64,000 bases of DNA, taken from Flavobacterium aquaticum (GTDB lineage: Bacteria > Bacteroidota > Bacteroidia > Flavobacteriales > Flavobacteriaceae). Positions 43,374 through 52,986 of the stretch are shown one piece after another (position 1 is the first letter of the stretch; every line of letters begins with the position of its first letter). Below the pieces are notes generated by a model, which had not been told where the DNA came from, did no database searches, and saw nothing but the letters and a program-made list of their open reading frames with translations. Made by a program: the position numbers and the translations under genes. The DNA is taken from contig NZ_QLMI01000001.1 in NCBI RefSeq assembly GCF_003259835.1, positions 1 to 64,000 on the forward strand. Direction: 5' to 3'.

Positions 43374-45482
43374 ATGAAATTTTTTCCCCTTAAAAAAGTT
43401 GATTCTACCTATGCAAAAGTAATAAGTTTACTTTCTCTAATGTCTTTAGGATTACTAGTTTTAGTAGTTTCATTGTACTATTACATGAAAGTACAAGAAA
43501 GAGAAATTTACGAATCCAGTAATAAAGTTTATAAAAACGAAATCACATCTTTATTAAAATTAAACACTGAAAATTACACTTCATTAGTTGTTGATGTAAC
43601 CTATTGGGATGAATTTGTGGATTTTATGACTACAAAAGATGTCAAGTGGTTTAATACTTCGGTTGCTAATATTTTAGATACTTATAAGGTTGAATATGTT
43701 TGTGTTTATGATACGAAAGGCTCATTTTTGACTAAAGTTTCAACTCCTAAAATAAAAACGGTAGACTTTATTCCGAAAGAAGTTATTACGCGATTATTAA
43801 CTAAAAAAGTAGACCGATTTTATTTGAAAATTCCAGAAGGTGTAGTGGAAGTTTATGCCGCAACAATTCATCCATCTGATGATCCTTATAAAAACAAAAC
43901 AAAACCGTCAGGTTGTTTTTTTATGGTGAGATTATTAGACAACGAATATTTTGCAAATTTTGAAAAAATAAGTACTTCAAATATTGAATTTTTCAAACAG
44001 CCTGAAGTTAAATCGAAAGCGGTATCTTTTATAATGCCTTTGAAAGATTATAACGATAAAATCATTCAACAACTTATTTATAAAAGAGCGTATAATATTG
44101 ATTTTTGGATAACAAAATTCATCTTAATAGTTATAACAATTGCTATAATTTTATCGTGGTTGGTTTACTATTATTATGCAAATCGATGGTCTAAACTTCC
44201 GTTGAGTTTTATCAAAAAAATACTGAAAACAGGTGATTCTAATGCTATTCAATCACTAAAAAGTATTAAAGGCGAATTTCGATACATTGGGAAATTGTTT
44301 GAAGAAAACCAAATAAAAGCTAAAGAATTAGAAATAGCTAAAAATAAAGCCGAAGAAAGTGATAAATTAAAATCAGCATTTTTAATGAATTTGTCGCATG
44401 AAATTAGAACTCCGATGAATGCTATTTTAGGTTTTACAGACTTGCTTTCTCATCAGAATTTGTCAGAGGATGACAAAAAAGAATATATAAAAGTAATTCA
44501 GCAAAGTGGTAAAAATTTATTGGAAATTATTGATGACTTGGTTGAAATGTCCAAAATTGATTCCCAAATTATCAAACCTAACTTACAAGCGTTTGACTTA
44601 GATGAGTTGATTGATCAATTATTCGCTTCTTACGAAAAGCTCTATAGCAATGATAAAGTAGTTTTTAAACTAACTAGATCTAGTCAAAAATTAGCCAATA
44701 ATATTGTTTCTGATAAAGTCAAATTAGGCGAAATCATTACTAATTTATTAAACAACGCTTATAAGTTTACCGAAGAAGGCTTTATAATTTTAGATTACAC
44801 GTTGGATGAAAAAAATAAATCGATAACTTTTAGTGTTAAAGATTCTGGAATTGGAATACCTACTAATTTTCAAGAAAATATTTTTAAAAGATTTAGTAAA
44901 ATTAACGCAAAAGGAATTTCCGCTAATGAAGGACTCGGACTAGGCTTAGCAATTTCAAAAGCCTATGTAGAAATGCTTGGCGGACAAATAAGTTTTAATT
45001 CTCAAGTTGGAATTGGATCTACTTTTTATTTTTCTATTCCATTACATTTTTCTGAAAATAAATCTATTGAAACACAAGAACTACCAAATGATAATCAACT
45101 TTTAGATTTAGGTAAAGAAGAAATAATTTTGATTGCAGAAGATGATAATATCAACTTTTTGCTAATTGAAAAAATGGTGAAAAGCTTTAATTTTAAAGTA
45201 ATTCGTGCAAAAGATGGTGCAGAAGCTGTAGAGTTTTGTAAAAGCAATCATGAAATCGATTTGGTGCTTATGGATATTAAAATGCCAAATCTTAATGGTT
45301 ATGAAGCCTTTTCTGAAATCCGAAAATTTAATTCCACAATACCAATCATAGCTCAAACCTCATATACTTTTGAAGACGAAATCAATAAAATTAAAGAATT
45401 AGGTTTCACTGATTTTATTTCAAAACCAATTGAAAAAGAGCGATTATTCGAATTGATTAAATTATACATGAAAAGAGAATAA
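43374..45482 (+). CDS. Hybrid histidine kinase with CHASE4-like sensor and receiver domain
   Basis: 702 residues. A first membrane helix (about 15-37) and a second (about 244-267) bracket an extracytoplasmic CHASE4-like sensor (DVTYWDEFVDFMTTKDVKWF). A coiled linker leads to HisKA with the phosphorylated H342 in LSHEIRTPMNAILGF, then the ATPase domain (NLLNNAYKFTEEG, DSGIGI, GLGLGLAISKAY), and a receiver domain with D634 in LVLMDIKMPNLNGYEAF. There is no Hpt domain, so phosphate would pass to a separate Hpt protein such as that at 28264. No regulator gene adjoins it. Confidence 0.92.
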   Translation: MKFFPLKKVDSTYAKVISLLSLMSLGLLVLVVSLYYYMKVQEREIYESSNKVYKNEITSLLKLNTENYTSLVVDVTYWDEFVDFMTTKDVKWFNTSVANILDTYKVEYVCVYDTKGSFLTKVSTPKIKTVDFIPKEVITRLLTKKVDRFYLKIPEGVVEVYAATIHPSDDPYKNKTKPSGCFFMVRLLDNEYFANFEKISTSNIEFFKQPEVKSKAVSFIMPLKDYNDKIIQQLIYKRAYNIDFWITKFILIVITIAIILSWLVYYYYANRWSKLPLSFIKKILKTGDSNAIQSLKSIKGEFRYIGKLFEENQIKAKELEIAKNKAEESDKLKSAFLMNLSHEIRTPMNAILGFTDLLSHQNLSEDDKKEYIKVIQQSGKNLLEIIDDLVEMSKIDSQIIKPNLQAFDLDELIDQLFASYEKLYSNDKVVFKLTRSSQKLANNIVSDKVKLGEIITNLLNNAYKFTEEGFIILDYTLDEKNKSITFSVKDSGIGIPTNFQENIFKRFSKINAKGISANEGLGLGLAISKAYVEMLGGQISFNSQVGIGSTFYFSIPLHFSENKSIETQELPNDNQLLDLGKEEIILIAEDDNINFLLIEKMVKSFNFKVIRAKDGAEAVEFCKSNHEIDLVLMDIKMPNLNGYEAFSEIRKFNSTIPIIAQTSYTFEDEINKIKELGFTDFISKPIEKERLFELIKLYMKRE

Positions 45483-45570
45483 CTATAGCATTTTTACAAT
45501 TTTTATGAGATTTATCATTTACGAAAACGATTTCTTTTCGTAAGTTTACGTCCACTAAAAAAAATCTCAT

Positions 45571-46056
45571 ATGGATAACATTTATAAGCTTTTAGTAAAC
45601 AATTCCGCTTCGTTTGAAGTTACTGAAAATAGTCTTCAAAATTTAGATGCCGTAAAGGTAGAAGAAGCAAAGTTTCACGTACTAAAAGAAAACAAACCTT
45701 ACAAAGCTGAAATTGTATCAGCCGATTTTATTTCCAAAAAATATACTGTAAAAGTTAATAACAATACTTATGAAGTGGCTATTTCAGGTGCTTTAGATGA
45801 ATTAATCAAAAGTATGGGAATTGAGCGAGGAAGAACTAAAGTTGTTAATGCTATCAAAGCTCCAATGCCAGGTTTGATTTTAGAAATCAACGTTTCGGTT
45901 GGACAAGAAGTAAAAGAAAACGATCCTTTATTGATTTTGGAAGCCATGAAAATGGAAAACTGTTTCCTTTCACCAAGAGATGGAGTTATTAAATCAATCT
46001 CGGTTGAAAAAGGAAATGCTGTAGATAAAGGACAATTGTTAATTGAATTCGAATAA
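45571..46056 (+). CDS. Biotin carboxyl carrier subunit of acyl-CoA carboxylase
   Basis: 161 residues. The C-terminal 75 or so residues form a biotinyl domain with the biotinylated lysine K127 in LEAMKMEN. The N-terminal half (KPYKAEIVSADFISKKYTVK) resembles the BT domain found in propionyl-CoA carboxylase alpha subunits, so the alpha chain appears split into this protein and the biotin carboxylase that follows. First gene of a three-gene operon. Confidence 0.9.
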   Translation: MDNIYKLLVNNSASFEVTENSLQNLDAVKVEEAKFHVLKENKPYKAEIVSADFISKKYTVKVNNNTYEVAISGALDELIKSMGIERGRTKVVNAIKAPMPGLILEINVSVGQEVKENDPLLILEAMKMENCFLSPRDGVIKSISVEKGNAVDKGQLLIEFE

Positions 46057-46144
46057 AAAATAGAAGCAAGAAGCAAGAAACAAGAAGTTAGAATTTGCCT
46101 TTCTTCTTTCAGTAAAGCGGTCTTTCTTCTTTCATCTTAATATT

Positions 46145-47593
46145 ATGAAAGAAATTAAAAAAATATTAGTTGCCAATCGTGGTGAAATTGCTATCCGAGT
46201 AATGAAAACTGCGAAAAAAATGGGAATCAAAACAGTAGCTGTTTATTCGTCTGCCGATAGAAATGCATTACACGTTAAATATGCAGATGAAGCGGTTTTA
46301 ATTGGAGAAGCAGCATCAAGTCAATCGTATTTACGTGGTGATAAAATCATAGAACTTTGTAAAGAATTAGGAGTTGATGCCGTGCATCCAGGTTACGGAT
46401 TTTTAAGTGAAAATTCATCTTTCGCAGAAGCTTGTGAAAAAAATAACATCATTTTCATCGGACCAAAATCAAAAGCGATTGAAATGATGGGAAGTAAATT
46501 AGCGGCAAAAGACGCGGTTAAAGCATACGGAATTCCAATGGTTCCAGGAACTGAAGATGCAATCACCGATATAGAAGCAGCTAAGAAAATTGCAACAGAA
46601 ATTGGTTTTCCAATTTTAATCAAAGCATCAGCTGGTGGTGGAGGAAAAGGAATGCGTGTGGTGGAAAAAGCAGAAGATTTCGTTTCTCAAATGGACAGAG
46701 CTATTTCGGAAGCAACAAATGCTTTTGGAGACGGTTCGGTTTTCATTGAAAAATATGTTACTAAACCACGCCACATCGAAATTCAAGTAATGGCAGACAG
46801 TCATGGAAATATTGTTTATGTTTTCGAAAGAGAATGTAGTATCCAACGTCGTCACCAAAAAGTAGTAGAAGAAGCGCCATCTGCAATTTTAACTCCAGAA
46901 AAACGTAAAGAAATGGGTGAAGCGGCTGTAAAAGTAGCTAAAGCTTGTGATTATTTAGGAGCAGGAACCGTTGAGTTTTTGATGGATGCCGACCATAATT
47001 TTTATTTCTTAGAAATGAATACCCGTTTGCAAGTAGAACATCCAGTTTCTGAATTAATTTCGGGATTGGATTTAGTGGAATTGCAAATTCGCGTAGCGCG
47101 TGGCGAAGCTTTACCAATGAAACAAGAAGATTTACAAATCAAAGGTCACGCCATGGAACTTCGTGTGTATGCCGAAGATCCAATGAATGATTTCTTACCA
47201 AACGTAGGTTTCTTAAGTACTTATAAATTACCAGAAGGAGAAGGAATTCGTGTAGATAACGGAATCGAAGAAGGGATGGATGTGCCAATTTATTACGATC
47301 CAATGCTTTCAAAATTGATTACGTATGGAAATACTCGTGAAGAATCAATCGAATTAATGATTAAAGCAATTGATAATTATTTGGTGGAAGGTGTAGCGAC
47401 CACTTTACCTTTCGGAAAATTTGTTATGGAGCATGAAGCATTCCGTTCAGGAGATTTTGATACGGGATTTGTGAAAGCGTATTACGATGCTGAAAAACTA
47501 AAATCAAAATTAGATACCGAAGCCGAAATCGCAGCAATGATTGCATTTCAACAATACGTAGAAGATCAAAAAGTACTAAGATTACCTAATTAA
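46145..47593 (+). CDS. accC: Biotin carboxylase subunit of acyl-CoA carboxylase
   Basis: 482 residues. ILVANRGEIAIRVMKTA opens the N-terminal domain; the ATP-grasp glycine-rich loop is KASAGGGGKGM (160-170), and EMNTRLQVEHPVSE (about 290-303) holds catalytic residues. It carboxylates biotin on the carrier protein using bicarbonate and ATP. The genome could use it for propionyl-CoA or acetyl-CoA carboxylation. The neighbour's carboxyltransferase and meaB elsewhere favour propionyl-CoA. Confidence 0.93.
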   Translation: MKEIKKILVANRGEIAIRVMKTAKKMGIKTVAVYSSADRNALHVKYADEAVLIGEAASSQSYLRGDKIIELCKELGVDAVHPGYGFLSENSSFAEACEKNNIIFIGPKSKAIEMMGSKLAAKDAVKAYGIPMVPGTEDAITDIEAAKKIATEIGFPILIKASAGGGGKGMRVVEKAEDFVSQMDRAISEATNAFGDGSVFIEKYVTKPRHIEIQVMADSHGNIVYVFERECSIQRRHQKVVEEAPSAILTPEKRKEMGEAAVKVAKACDYLGAGTVEFLMDADHNFYFLEMNTRLQVEHPVSELISGLDLVELQIRVARGEALPMKQEDLQIKGHAMELRVYAEDPMNDFLPNVGFLSTYKLPEGEGIRVDNGIEEGMDVPIYYDPMLSKLITYGNTREESIELMIKAIDNYLVEGVATTLPFGKFVMEHEAFRSGDFDTGFVKAYYDAEKLKSKLDTEAEIAAMIAFQQYVEDQKVLRLPN

Positions 47594-47667
47594 GAGTATT
47601 AAGATAAAAGTAGTAAGAATTAAGATAACTTTTAACTTGAAACCTTAAACTTGAAACCAAAAGTAAA

Positions 47668-49209
47668 ATGGAAGATAAAATCAAAATATTAAACGATAAA
47701 ATAGCTTTAGCCAAATTAGGTGGAGGCGAAAAAAGAATTGCAGCACTTCACGCTAAAAAACGATTAACAGCAAGAGAACGTGTCGAATATTTATTAGACG
47801 AAGGTTCGTTTGAAGAAATTGGAATGCTAGTAACACACCGTACTACTGATTTCGGGATGGAAAAAGAAATCATCTATGGTGATGGAGTAGTAACCGGTTA
47901 CGGAACCATCAACGGAAGACTGGTATATGTTTTTGCTCAAGATTTCACAGTTTTCGGAGGTTCGTTATCTGAAACACATGCCGAGAAAATCTGTAAAGTA
48001 ATGGACATGGCAGTGAAGAATGGTGCACCAATGATTGGATTAAACGATTCTGGTGGTGCTCGTATTCAAGAAGGAGTTCGTTCTTTAGGAGGTTATGCTG
48101 ATATTTTCTACAGAAACGTTCAAGCTTCTGGAGTAATTCCACAAATTTCTGCTATTATGGGTCCTTGTGCTGGTGGAGCGGTTTATTCTCCAGCCATGAC
48201 CGATTTTACTATGATGGTAGAAAACAACAGTTACATGTTCGTTACTGGACCAAACGTTGTGAAAACTGTTACGAATGAAGAAGTAACTTCGGAAGAATTA
48301 GGTGGAGCAGCGACTCATGCATCAAAATCGGGAGTTTGTCATATTACGTCTCCAAATGGAGTAGAATGTTTAGAAGATATTAAACGATTACTAAGTTATA
48401 TCCCACAAAATAATAGAGAAACTACGCCAAAATTACCTTATGAATTTCAAGATGAAGTTCGTGAAAAATTAGATACACTTGTACCTGATAGTGCGAACAA
48501 ACCATACGATATGCACGAAGTAATCAGCGGAATTATCGATGAAGATTCGTTCTTTGAAATTCACAAAGATTTTGCTGAAAATATTATTGTAGGTTTCGCT
48601 CGTTTAGGAGGAAGAAGTATCGGAATTGTGGCTAACCAACCAATGGTTTTAGCAGGTTGTTTAGATGTAAATAGTTCGATAAAAGCAGCAAGATTTGTTC
48701 GTTTTTGCGATTGTTTCAATATTCCTTTGTTAGTATTAGAAGATGTACCAGGATTCTTACCAGGAACCGATCAAGAATGGAACGGAATCATCACGCACGG
48801 AGCAAAATTATTATATGCATTTAGCGAAGCTACTGTGCCAAGAGTTACGGTAATTACTCGTAAAGCGTATGGTGGAGCTTATGACGTAATGAATTCAAAA
48901 CACATTGGTGCTGATATGAATTTTGCTTGGCCAAGTGCTGAAATTGCGGTAATGGGAGCAAAAGGAGCATCGGAAATCATCTTCAAAAAAGAAATTAGCG
49001 AAGCAGCTGACCCAGTGGCTAAATTAGCAGAAAAAGAAGCAGAATATGCCGAGTTGTTTGCAAATCCATACACGGCAGCGCAACGTGGATTCATCGATGA
49101 GGTAATCTTACCAAGAGATACACGAAGAAAATTAATTAAAGCTTTTAGTATGTTAGAAAACAAAGTGGTTGACACGCCAAAACGCAAACATGGAAATATT
49201 CCTTTGTAA
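47668..49209 (+). CDS. Acyl-CoA carboxylase carboxyltransferase (beta) subunit, propionyl-CoA type
   Basis: 513 residues of the crotonase-like carboxyltransferase family, both halves in one chain as in PccB/Mmd[21 protein letters not shown] and [16 protein letters not shown] are N-half oxyanion-hole regions; [20 protein letters not shown] and [19 protein letters not shown] are in the C half. It moves CO2 from biotin to the acyl-CoA. With the two genes upstream it makes a complete biotin-dependent carboxylase. The product methylmalonyl-CoA would feed the mutase guarded by MeaB. Confidence 0.93.
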   Translation: MEDKIKILNDKIALAKLGGGEKRIAALHAKKRLTARERVEYLLDEGSFEEIGMLVTHRTTDFGMEKEIIYGDGVVTGYGTINGRLVYVFAQDFTVFGGSLSETHAEKICKVMDMAVKNGAPMIGLNDSGGARIQEGVRSLGGYADIFYRNVQASGVIPQISAIMGPCAGGAVYSPAMTDFTMMVENNSYMFVTGPNVVKTVTNEEVTSEELGGAATHASKSGVCHITSPNGVECLEDIKRLLSYIPQNNRETTPKLPYEFQDEVREKLDTLVPDSANKPYDMHEVISGIIDEDSFFEIHKDFAENIIVGFARLGGRSIGIVANQPMVLAGCLDVNSSIKAARFVRFCDCFNIPLLVLEDVPGFLPGTDQEWNGIITHGAKLLYAFSEATVPRVTVITRKAYGGAYDVMNSKHIGADMNFAWPSAEIAVMGAKGASEIIFKKEISEAADPVAKLAEKEAEYAELFANPYTAAQRGFIDEVILPRDTRRKLIKAFSMLENKVVDTPKRKHGNIPL

Positions 49210-49213
49210 TAAT

Positions 49214-49238
49214 AAAGACCGACTAATAGTCGGTCTTT
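49214..49238. terminator. Bidirectional terminator after the carboxylase operon
   Basis: AAAGACCGACTA and TAGTCGGTCTTT pair perfectly over 12 bp with a tiny loop. It also covers the last codons of the convergent DUF6787 gene. Confidence 0.85.
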
Positions 49239-49561
49239 CTATTTAATTTTGAATCGATATATTTTCCAATAAAACCTAATTTCATTTTGTCAAGCATTTT
49301 CTTTTCAAACTCCCAAAAGAAATTAAATTGCCCAAATAATGCTCCAATTAAAACTAATAAAAATTGGTAAGCTGGAAATATTATTACCAAACGTATTGGC
49401 CAATAAATCCAAAGCGATAGATTTTCTTTTGTAATACCAAGAAAGTTTGTTAATGGCTTTGAAAGATAAGCTGCTGTTGAACCCGTAATTGCAAATACAA
49501 TAAAAATTATGGTTAATTGCCAGTTTGAAGTTACATTCCAGCGTTCTTTTAGTTTGTTCAT
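49223..49561 (-). CDS. DUF6787 membrane protein
   Basis: 112 residues with two or three hydrophobic segments (NWQLTIIFIVFAITGSTAA and LWIYWPIRLVIIFPAYQFLL), and a charged tail with FWEFEKKMLDKMK. It fits the flavobacterial DUF6787 family by recollection. Function unknown. It begins 3 nt after the DUF6146 gene on the same strand, forming a two-gene unit. Confidence 0.75.
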   Translation of the reverse strand: MNKLKERWNVTSNWQLTIIFIVFAITGSTAAYLSKPLTNFLGITKENLSLWIYWPIRLVIIFPAYQFLLVLIGALFGQFNFFWEFEKKMLDKMKLGFIGKYIDSKLNRKTDY

Positions 49562-49564
49562 AAA

Positions 49565-49996
49565 TTAAATTCTTGGTGTAAAGCCTCCTAGTTTTTGATT
49601 GTTTTTGAGTTGAAAATAAACTAAATAATTATAGAGCATATAATTTACTTCATAACCATAATCGATATTTTGGTCATAGTTAATTGACATTTCATATAAA
49701 TTTGGATTGTACTGAGAAGAAAGCATAGCTCTCCTGTTCCATTCCAAAACCCAAACTCTATTTCTTGATTCTAAATAGGATTGAGAGTGGTAATTTCTCG
49801 GTTTTGCAAAACTATTGAACCAAGAAGAAAAACCAACATCAAAAATTAAAACTTCATATTCTAATTTTTCATTAGATATACGAATGGTGTCGCTTTCTAG
49901 TTTTGGTTTATCATCAAAACTCTTTTTCTCCTGAGAAGCTGTACAAGCTATCAGAATAAAAAATAAAGCAGATAAAAGTAAAAATATACGTTTCAT
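49565..49996 (-). CDS. DUF6146 lipoprotein
   Basis: 143 residues. The signal peptide ends FFILIACTAS, so C18 is probably lipidated. The mature protein contains YEVLIFDVGFSSWFNSFAKP and RNRVWVLEWNRRA, which I recognise as the DUF6146 family typical of flavobacteria. Role unknown; likely in the periplasm or outer membrane. Upstream partner of the DUF6787 gene. Confidence 0.77.
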   Translation of the reverse strand: MKRIFLLLSALFFILIACTASQEKKSFDDKPKLESDTIRISNEKLEYEVLIFDVGFSSWFNSFAKPRNYHSQSYLESRNRVWVLEWNRRAMLSSQYNPNLYEMSINYDQNIDYGYEVNYMLYNYLVYFQLKNNQKLGGFTPRI

Positions 49997-50029
49997 AGCT
50001 CTTTAATTTTGAAAGTATAAAGATAAAAA

Positions 50030-50056
50030 AAAGCACCGACATTGCCGATGCTTTTA
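50030..50056 (-). terminator. Terminator of the DUF937 gene
   Basis: On the minus strand AAAGCATCGGC and GTCGGTGCTTT pair with two G-U wobbles around AAT, followed by a U run. Confidence 0.8.
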
Positions 50057-50074
50057 ACTTTTATATAAAAGATT

Positions 50075-50629
50075 TTACTTTCCAAATAATTTTCCTAAAA
50101 GACCACCTAATCCACCTTTTTTTGTAACAGCAGCCATAGCATCACCCATGTCAACTTTTCCATCATTGTTTTGATCTAAACCAAATTGACCACCATATTT
50201 AGAAACAGCATCCATTAAGCCACCGCCTTGACCACCAGAAATAGCACTTACTAAATCGTTCATGTTAAAACCTGGTTGGTTTGGATCTTTTGCTTTGTTA
50301 ACTAATCCACCTAAAATTTGCGGAATTAATCCTCCAGCAACACTTCCTGCTGCATCAGATGATAAACCAAATTTTTCTCCTAAGTTTCCAGTTACTTTTT
50401 CTGTCAATTGTTGTACAACTGGGTTGTTTCCATCAATTGGAGTTTTTCCAGTTAACATTCCAGTTAAATCGTTAATGTTTCCACTGGCAACCATATCTTG
50501 TAAACCCGAAAGGATAGAACCACCTGCTTCTTGCATTACGGCATCATTTTGTTCATTAGGTACCGCTGGATTGTTTACCACGGCATCGCCGCCAAATTGT
50601 TTTACTAATTCTGAGAGTTGATCAAACAT
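50075..50629 (-). CDS. DUF937 family protein
   Basis: 184 residues, glycine-rich, without a signal peptide. MFDQLSELVKQFGGDAVVNN is the DUF937 start. Toward the end DQNNDGKVDMGDAM resembles a single EF-hand calcium loop, and the tail is glycine-rich (KGGLGGLLGKLFGK). Family function is unclear. It lies downstream of serA on the same strand with a 39-nt gap and may be read with it. Confidence 0.82.
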   Translation of the reverse strand: MFDQLSELVKQFGGDAVVNNPAVPNEQNDAVMQEAGGSILSGLQDMVASGNINDLTGMLTGKTPIDGNNPVVQQLTEKVTGNLGEKFGLSSDAAGSVAGGLIPQILGGLVNKAKDPNQPGFNMNDLVSAISGGQGGGLMDAVSKYGGQFGLDQNNDGKVDMGDAMAAVTKKGGLGGLLGKLFGK

Positions 50630-50668
50630 AGTTTTTTAGTTTTTAGTTCAGTTAAAGATAATAAAATT

Positions 50669-51625
50669 TTAGTTATTTTTCAATAAACTGATGATCTGCT
50701 CTGCAAGTTCTGTGCCAATTCTATCTTGTGCTTCTTCTGTAGCTGCTCCAATATGAGGAGTTAACGAAATTTTCGGATGCATTAAAATTTGGATTTCTGG
50801 TGTTGGTTCTTTTTCAAAAACGTCTAATCCGGCAAATAATACTTTTCCTTCATCTAAAGCTTCAATTAATGCAACCTCATTAATTACGCCACCTCGAGCA
50901 CAATTTACGATTCCTACATTGTCTTTCATTAACTGAAATTCTTCTTTGTCAATTACATATCCATCTTGCGCTGGAACATGTAGCGTAATAAAATCAGAAT
51001 GTTTAATTACATCTTCTAATGATTCGGTAACAATCTCCACATTGATAAATTGTCCATTATAGAAATCAACACGAATTACCGCTTCATTCACATATTTATC
51101 AGCTGCAATTACTTTCATTCCTAATCCTAAAGCCATTTTTGCTACAGCTTGACCAATACGTCCAAAACCAATGATTCCTAAAGTTTTTCCACGAAGTTCA
51201 ATTCCGTTGGCGTAAGCTTTTTTCAAACCGTCGAAATTGGTATCACCTTCTAATGGCATGTTTCTGTTGGCATCATGTAAAAAACGAACACCTGTGAATA
51301 AATGTGCAAAAACCAATTCGGCTACACTTTCAGATGATGAAGCTGGTGTGTTGATAACATGTAAACCTTTTTCTCGAGCATAAGCTACATCGATATTATC
51401 CATTCCAACGCCACCACGACCAATAATTTTTAATCCTGGACAGGCATCGATAATATCTTTACGAACTTTTGTAGCACTACGAACTAATATTACTTTTACA
51501 TCATTTGTGTTGATAAAATTAGCTACTTGTTCTTGTGCTACTTTGGTTGTAATTACTTCAAAACCTCCTTTTTCTAAAGCTTTAATTCCGCTTTTTGAAA
51601 TTCCGTCGTTTGCTAAAACTTTCAT
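50669..51625 (-). CDS. serA: D-3-phosphoglycerate dehydrogenase (D-2-hydroxyacid dehydrogenase)
   Basis: 318 residues, the short form lacking a C-terminal ACT domain. NAD binding is shown by LGIIGFGRIGQAVAKMALGL. Catalytic residues lie in NCARGGVINE (R), the PTPEIQ region (E) and LTPHIGAATEEAQ (H). With serC directly upstream it would oxidise 3-phosphoglycerate in the first step of serine synthesis; without ACT it is probably not feedback-inhibited by serine. Substrate call rests on the neighbour. Confidence 0.9.
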   Translation of the reverse strand: MKVLANDGISKSGIKALEKGGFEVITTKVAQEQVANFINTNDVKVILVRSATKVRKDIIDACPGLKIIGRGGVGMDNIDVAYAREKGLHVINTPASSSESVAELVFAHLFTGVRFLHDANRNMPLEGDTNFDGLKKAYANGIELRGKTLGIIGFGRIGQAVAKMALGLGMKVIAADKYVNEAVIRVDFYNGQFINVEIVTESLEDVIKHSDFITLHVPAQDGYVIDKEEFQLMKDNVGIVNCARGGVINEVALIEALDEGKVLFAGLDVFEKEPTPEIQILMHPKISLTPHIGAATEEAQDRIGTELAEQIISLLKNN

Positions 51626-51683
51626 TTTTATGTTTATGAGTTTATAGTTTAGAAGTTTAAAAGAAATCTAAACTGAAATTTTA

Positions 51684-52754
51684 TTAACTATTTTTCTCTA
51701 ATTCTTGCATTACATCAACTAAAACCTGAACACTTTCTAACGGTAAAGCATTGTACATTGAAGCTCTATATCCACCAACCGAACGATGTCCAGCTAAACC
51801 AGAAATTCCTGCTGCTTTCCACATGCTGTCAAATTTTTCTTGATGTGCTTCATCATTTAACAAGAACGTAACATTCATATTACTTCTGTCTTCTTTAGCC
51901 ACCGTTCCTTTAAATAATGGGTTTCTGTCGATTTCAGAGTAAAGTAAATTTGCTTTTGCATCGTTGATTTTTTCAATTGCTGCAATTCCGCCTAATTTTT
52001 TTAACCATTGTAAAGTTAAAAGTGACGCATAAACTGGAAATACTGGTGGCGTATTGTACATACTTTCTTTCGAAACATGTTGTTGGTAATCTAACATGCT
52101 TGGAATAGTTCTTCCTGTTTTTCCTAAGATTTCAGTTTTTACCACTACTAACGTTGCGCCTGCTGGACCCATATTTTTTTGTGCTCCGGCATAGATTAAA
52201 TCAAATTTTGAAAAATCTAAAACACGAGAAAAAATATCCGAACTCATATCACAAACTAAAGGGATATTAGTTTCTGGAAAAGATTTCATTTGGGTTCCAA
52301 AAATAGTGTTGTTACTCGTGCAGTGAAAATAATCTGCATCAGATGGAATAGTATATCCTTTTGGAATATGATTGTAATTTTCTGGTTTTGATGAAGCTAC
52401 AACTACGGTTTCTCCAAAATGTTTGGCTTCTTTAATAGCCCCACTTGCCCAAGTTCCAGTGTCTAAATAAGCTGCTTTTCCGTTTACTTTCATTAAGTTG
52501 TAAGGCACCATTAAAAATTCTAAACTGGCTCCACCTCCTAAAAATAATACTTCGTATCCTTTGCCTTCTAAGTTTAAAAGTTCTAAAACTAAAGCTCTCG
52601 CTTCGTCCATTACGGCTACGAAATCTTTACTTCGGTGTGAAATTTCTAAAATAGATAATCCTGAGTTGTTGAAATCTAAAATAGCTTGTGCCGATTTTTC
52701 GAATACTTCTTGCGGAAGGATACATGGACCTGCACTGTAGTTGTGTTTTTTCAT
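51684..52754 (-). CDS. serC: Phosphoserine aminotransferase
   Basis: 356 residues, starting MKKHNYSAGPCILPQEVFEK. The PLP lysine is in DLIYAGAQKNMGPAG. Other marks are ILEISHRSKDF and GLAGHRSVGGYRASMYNA, which are SerC signatures. It makes phosphoserine from 3-phosphohydroxypyruvate, and also serves in pyridoxal synthesis in some bacteria. Its stop is 58 nt before the serA start, so the pair is likely one operon. Confidence 0.94.
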   Translation of the reverse strand: MKKHNYSAGPCILPQEVFEKSAQAILDFNNSGLSILEISHRSKDFVAVMDEARALVLELLNLEGKGYEVLFLGGGASLEFLMVPYNLMKVNGKAAYLDTGTWASGAIKEAKHFGETVVVASSKPENYNHIPKGYTIPSDADYFHCTSNNTIFGTQMKSFPETNIPLVCDMSSDIFSRVLDFSKFDLIYAGAQKNMGPAGATLVVVKTEILGKTGRTIPSMLDYQQHVSKESMYNTPPVFPVYASLLTLQWLKKLGGIAAIEKINDAKANLLYSEIDRNPLFKGTVAKEDRSNMNVTFLLNDEAHQEKFDSMWKAAGISGLAGHRSVGGYRASMYNALPLESVQVLVDVMQELEKNS

Positions 52755-52865
52755 TGTAGTTGTAGTTATTTATTTAAAGGTCAAATTTCGGAATTCTTAA
52801 ATAAAAAACAGACTTAAATGCTACAATAATTATGAGATGTTATTAACAAAAACGATTTCGGAATT

Positions 52866-52985
52866 TTATTTCTTCTTTTTTAAAGCTTTTCGATTGGAAT
52901 TCACTTTTGCTTCCAAATTAAAATTGGGTTCGTGTTTGTGTGTTTCTTTCTCTTTTTGAATTTTGATGATTTTTGAAATTTTCAT
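52866..52985 (-). CDS. Small basic protein of unknown function
   Basis: 39 codons, starting MKISKIIKIQKEKETHKHEP and ending RKALKKKK; nearly a third of residues are lysine. It starts 1 nt after the acyl-CoA reductase stop codon, a spacing typical of coupled genes. No domain is recognised. It is short enough that chance is possible, but placement and the lysine-rich ending favour a real gene. Confidence 0.5.
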   Translation of the reverse strand: MKISKIIKIQKEKETHKHEPNFNLEAKVNSNRKALKKKK

Positions 52986-52986
52986 A

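Noticed and set aside
46057..46144. Possible repeat array or small RNA before accC (AGAAGCAAGAAGCAAGAA text)
   Set aside because: Short low-complexity purine-rich stretch without regular repeat-spacer spacing or a stable fold; likewise the gap at 47594-47667.
45571..49209. Acetyl-CoA carboxylase for fatty acid synthesis
   Set aside because: The beta subunit is a single long chain of the propionyl-CoA type rather than split AccA/AccD, and MeaB elsewhere supports the methylmalonyl route. An acetyl-CoA role is still possible as a side activity.
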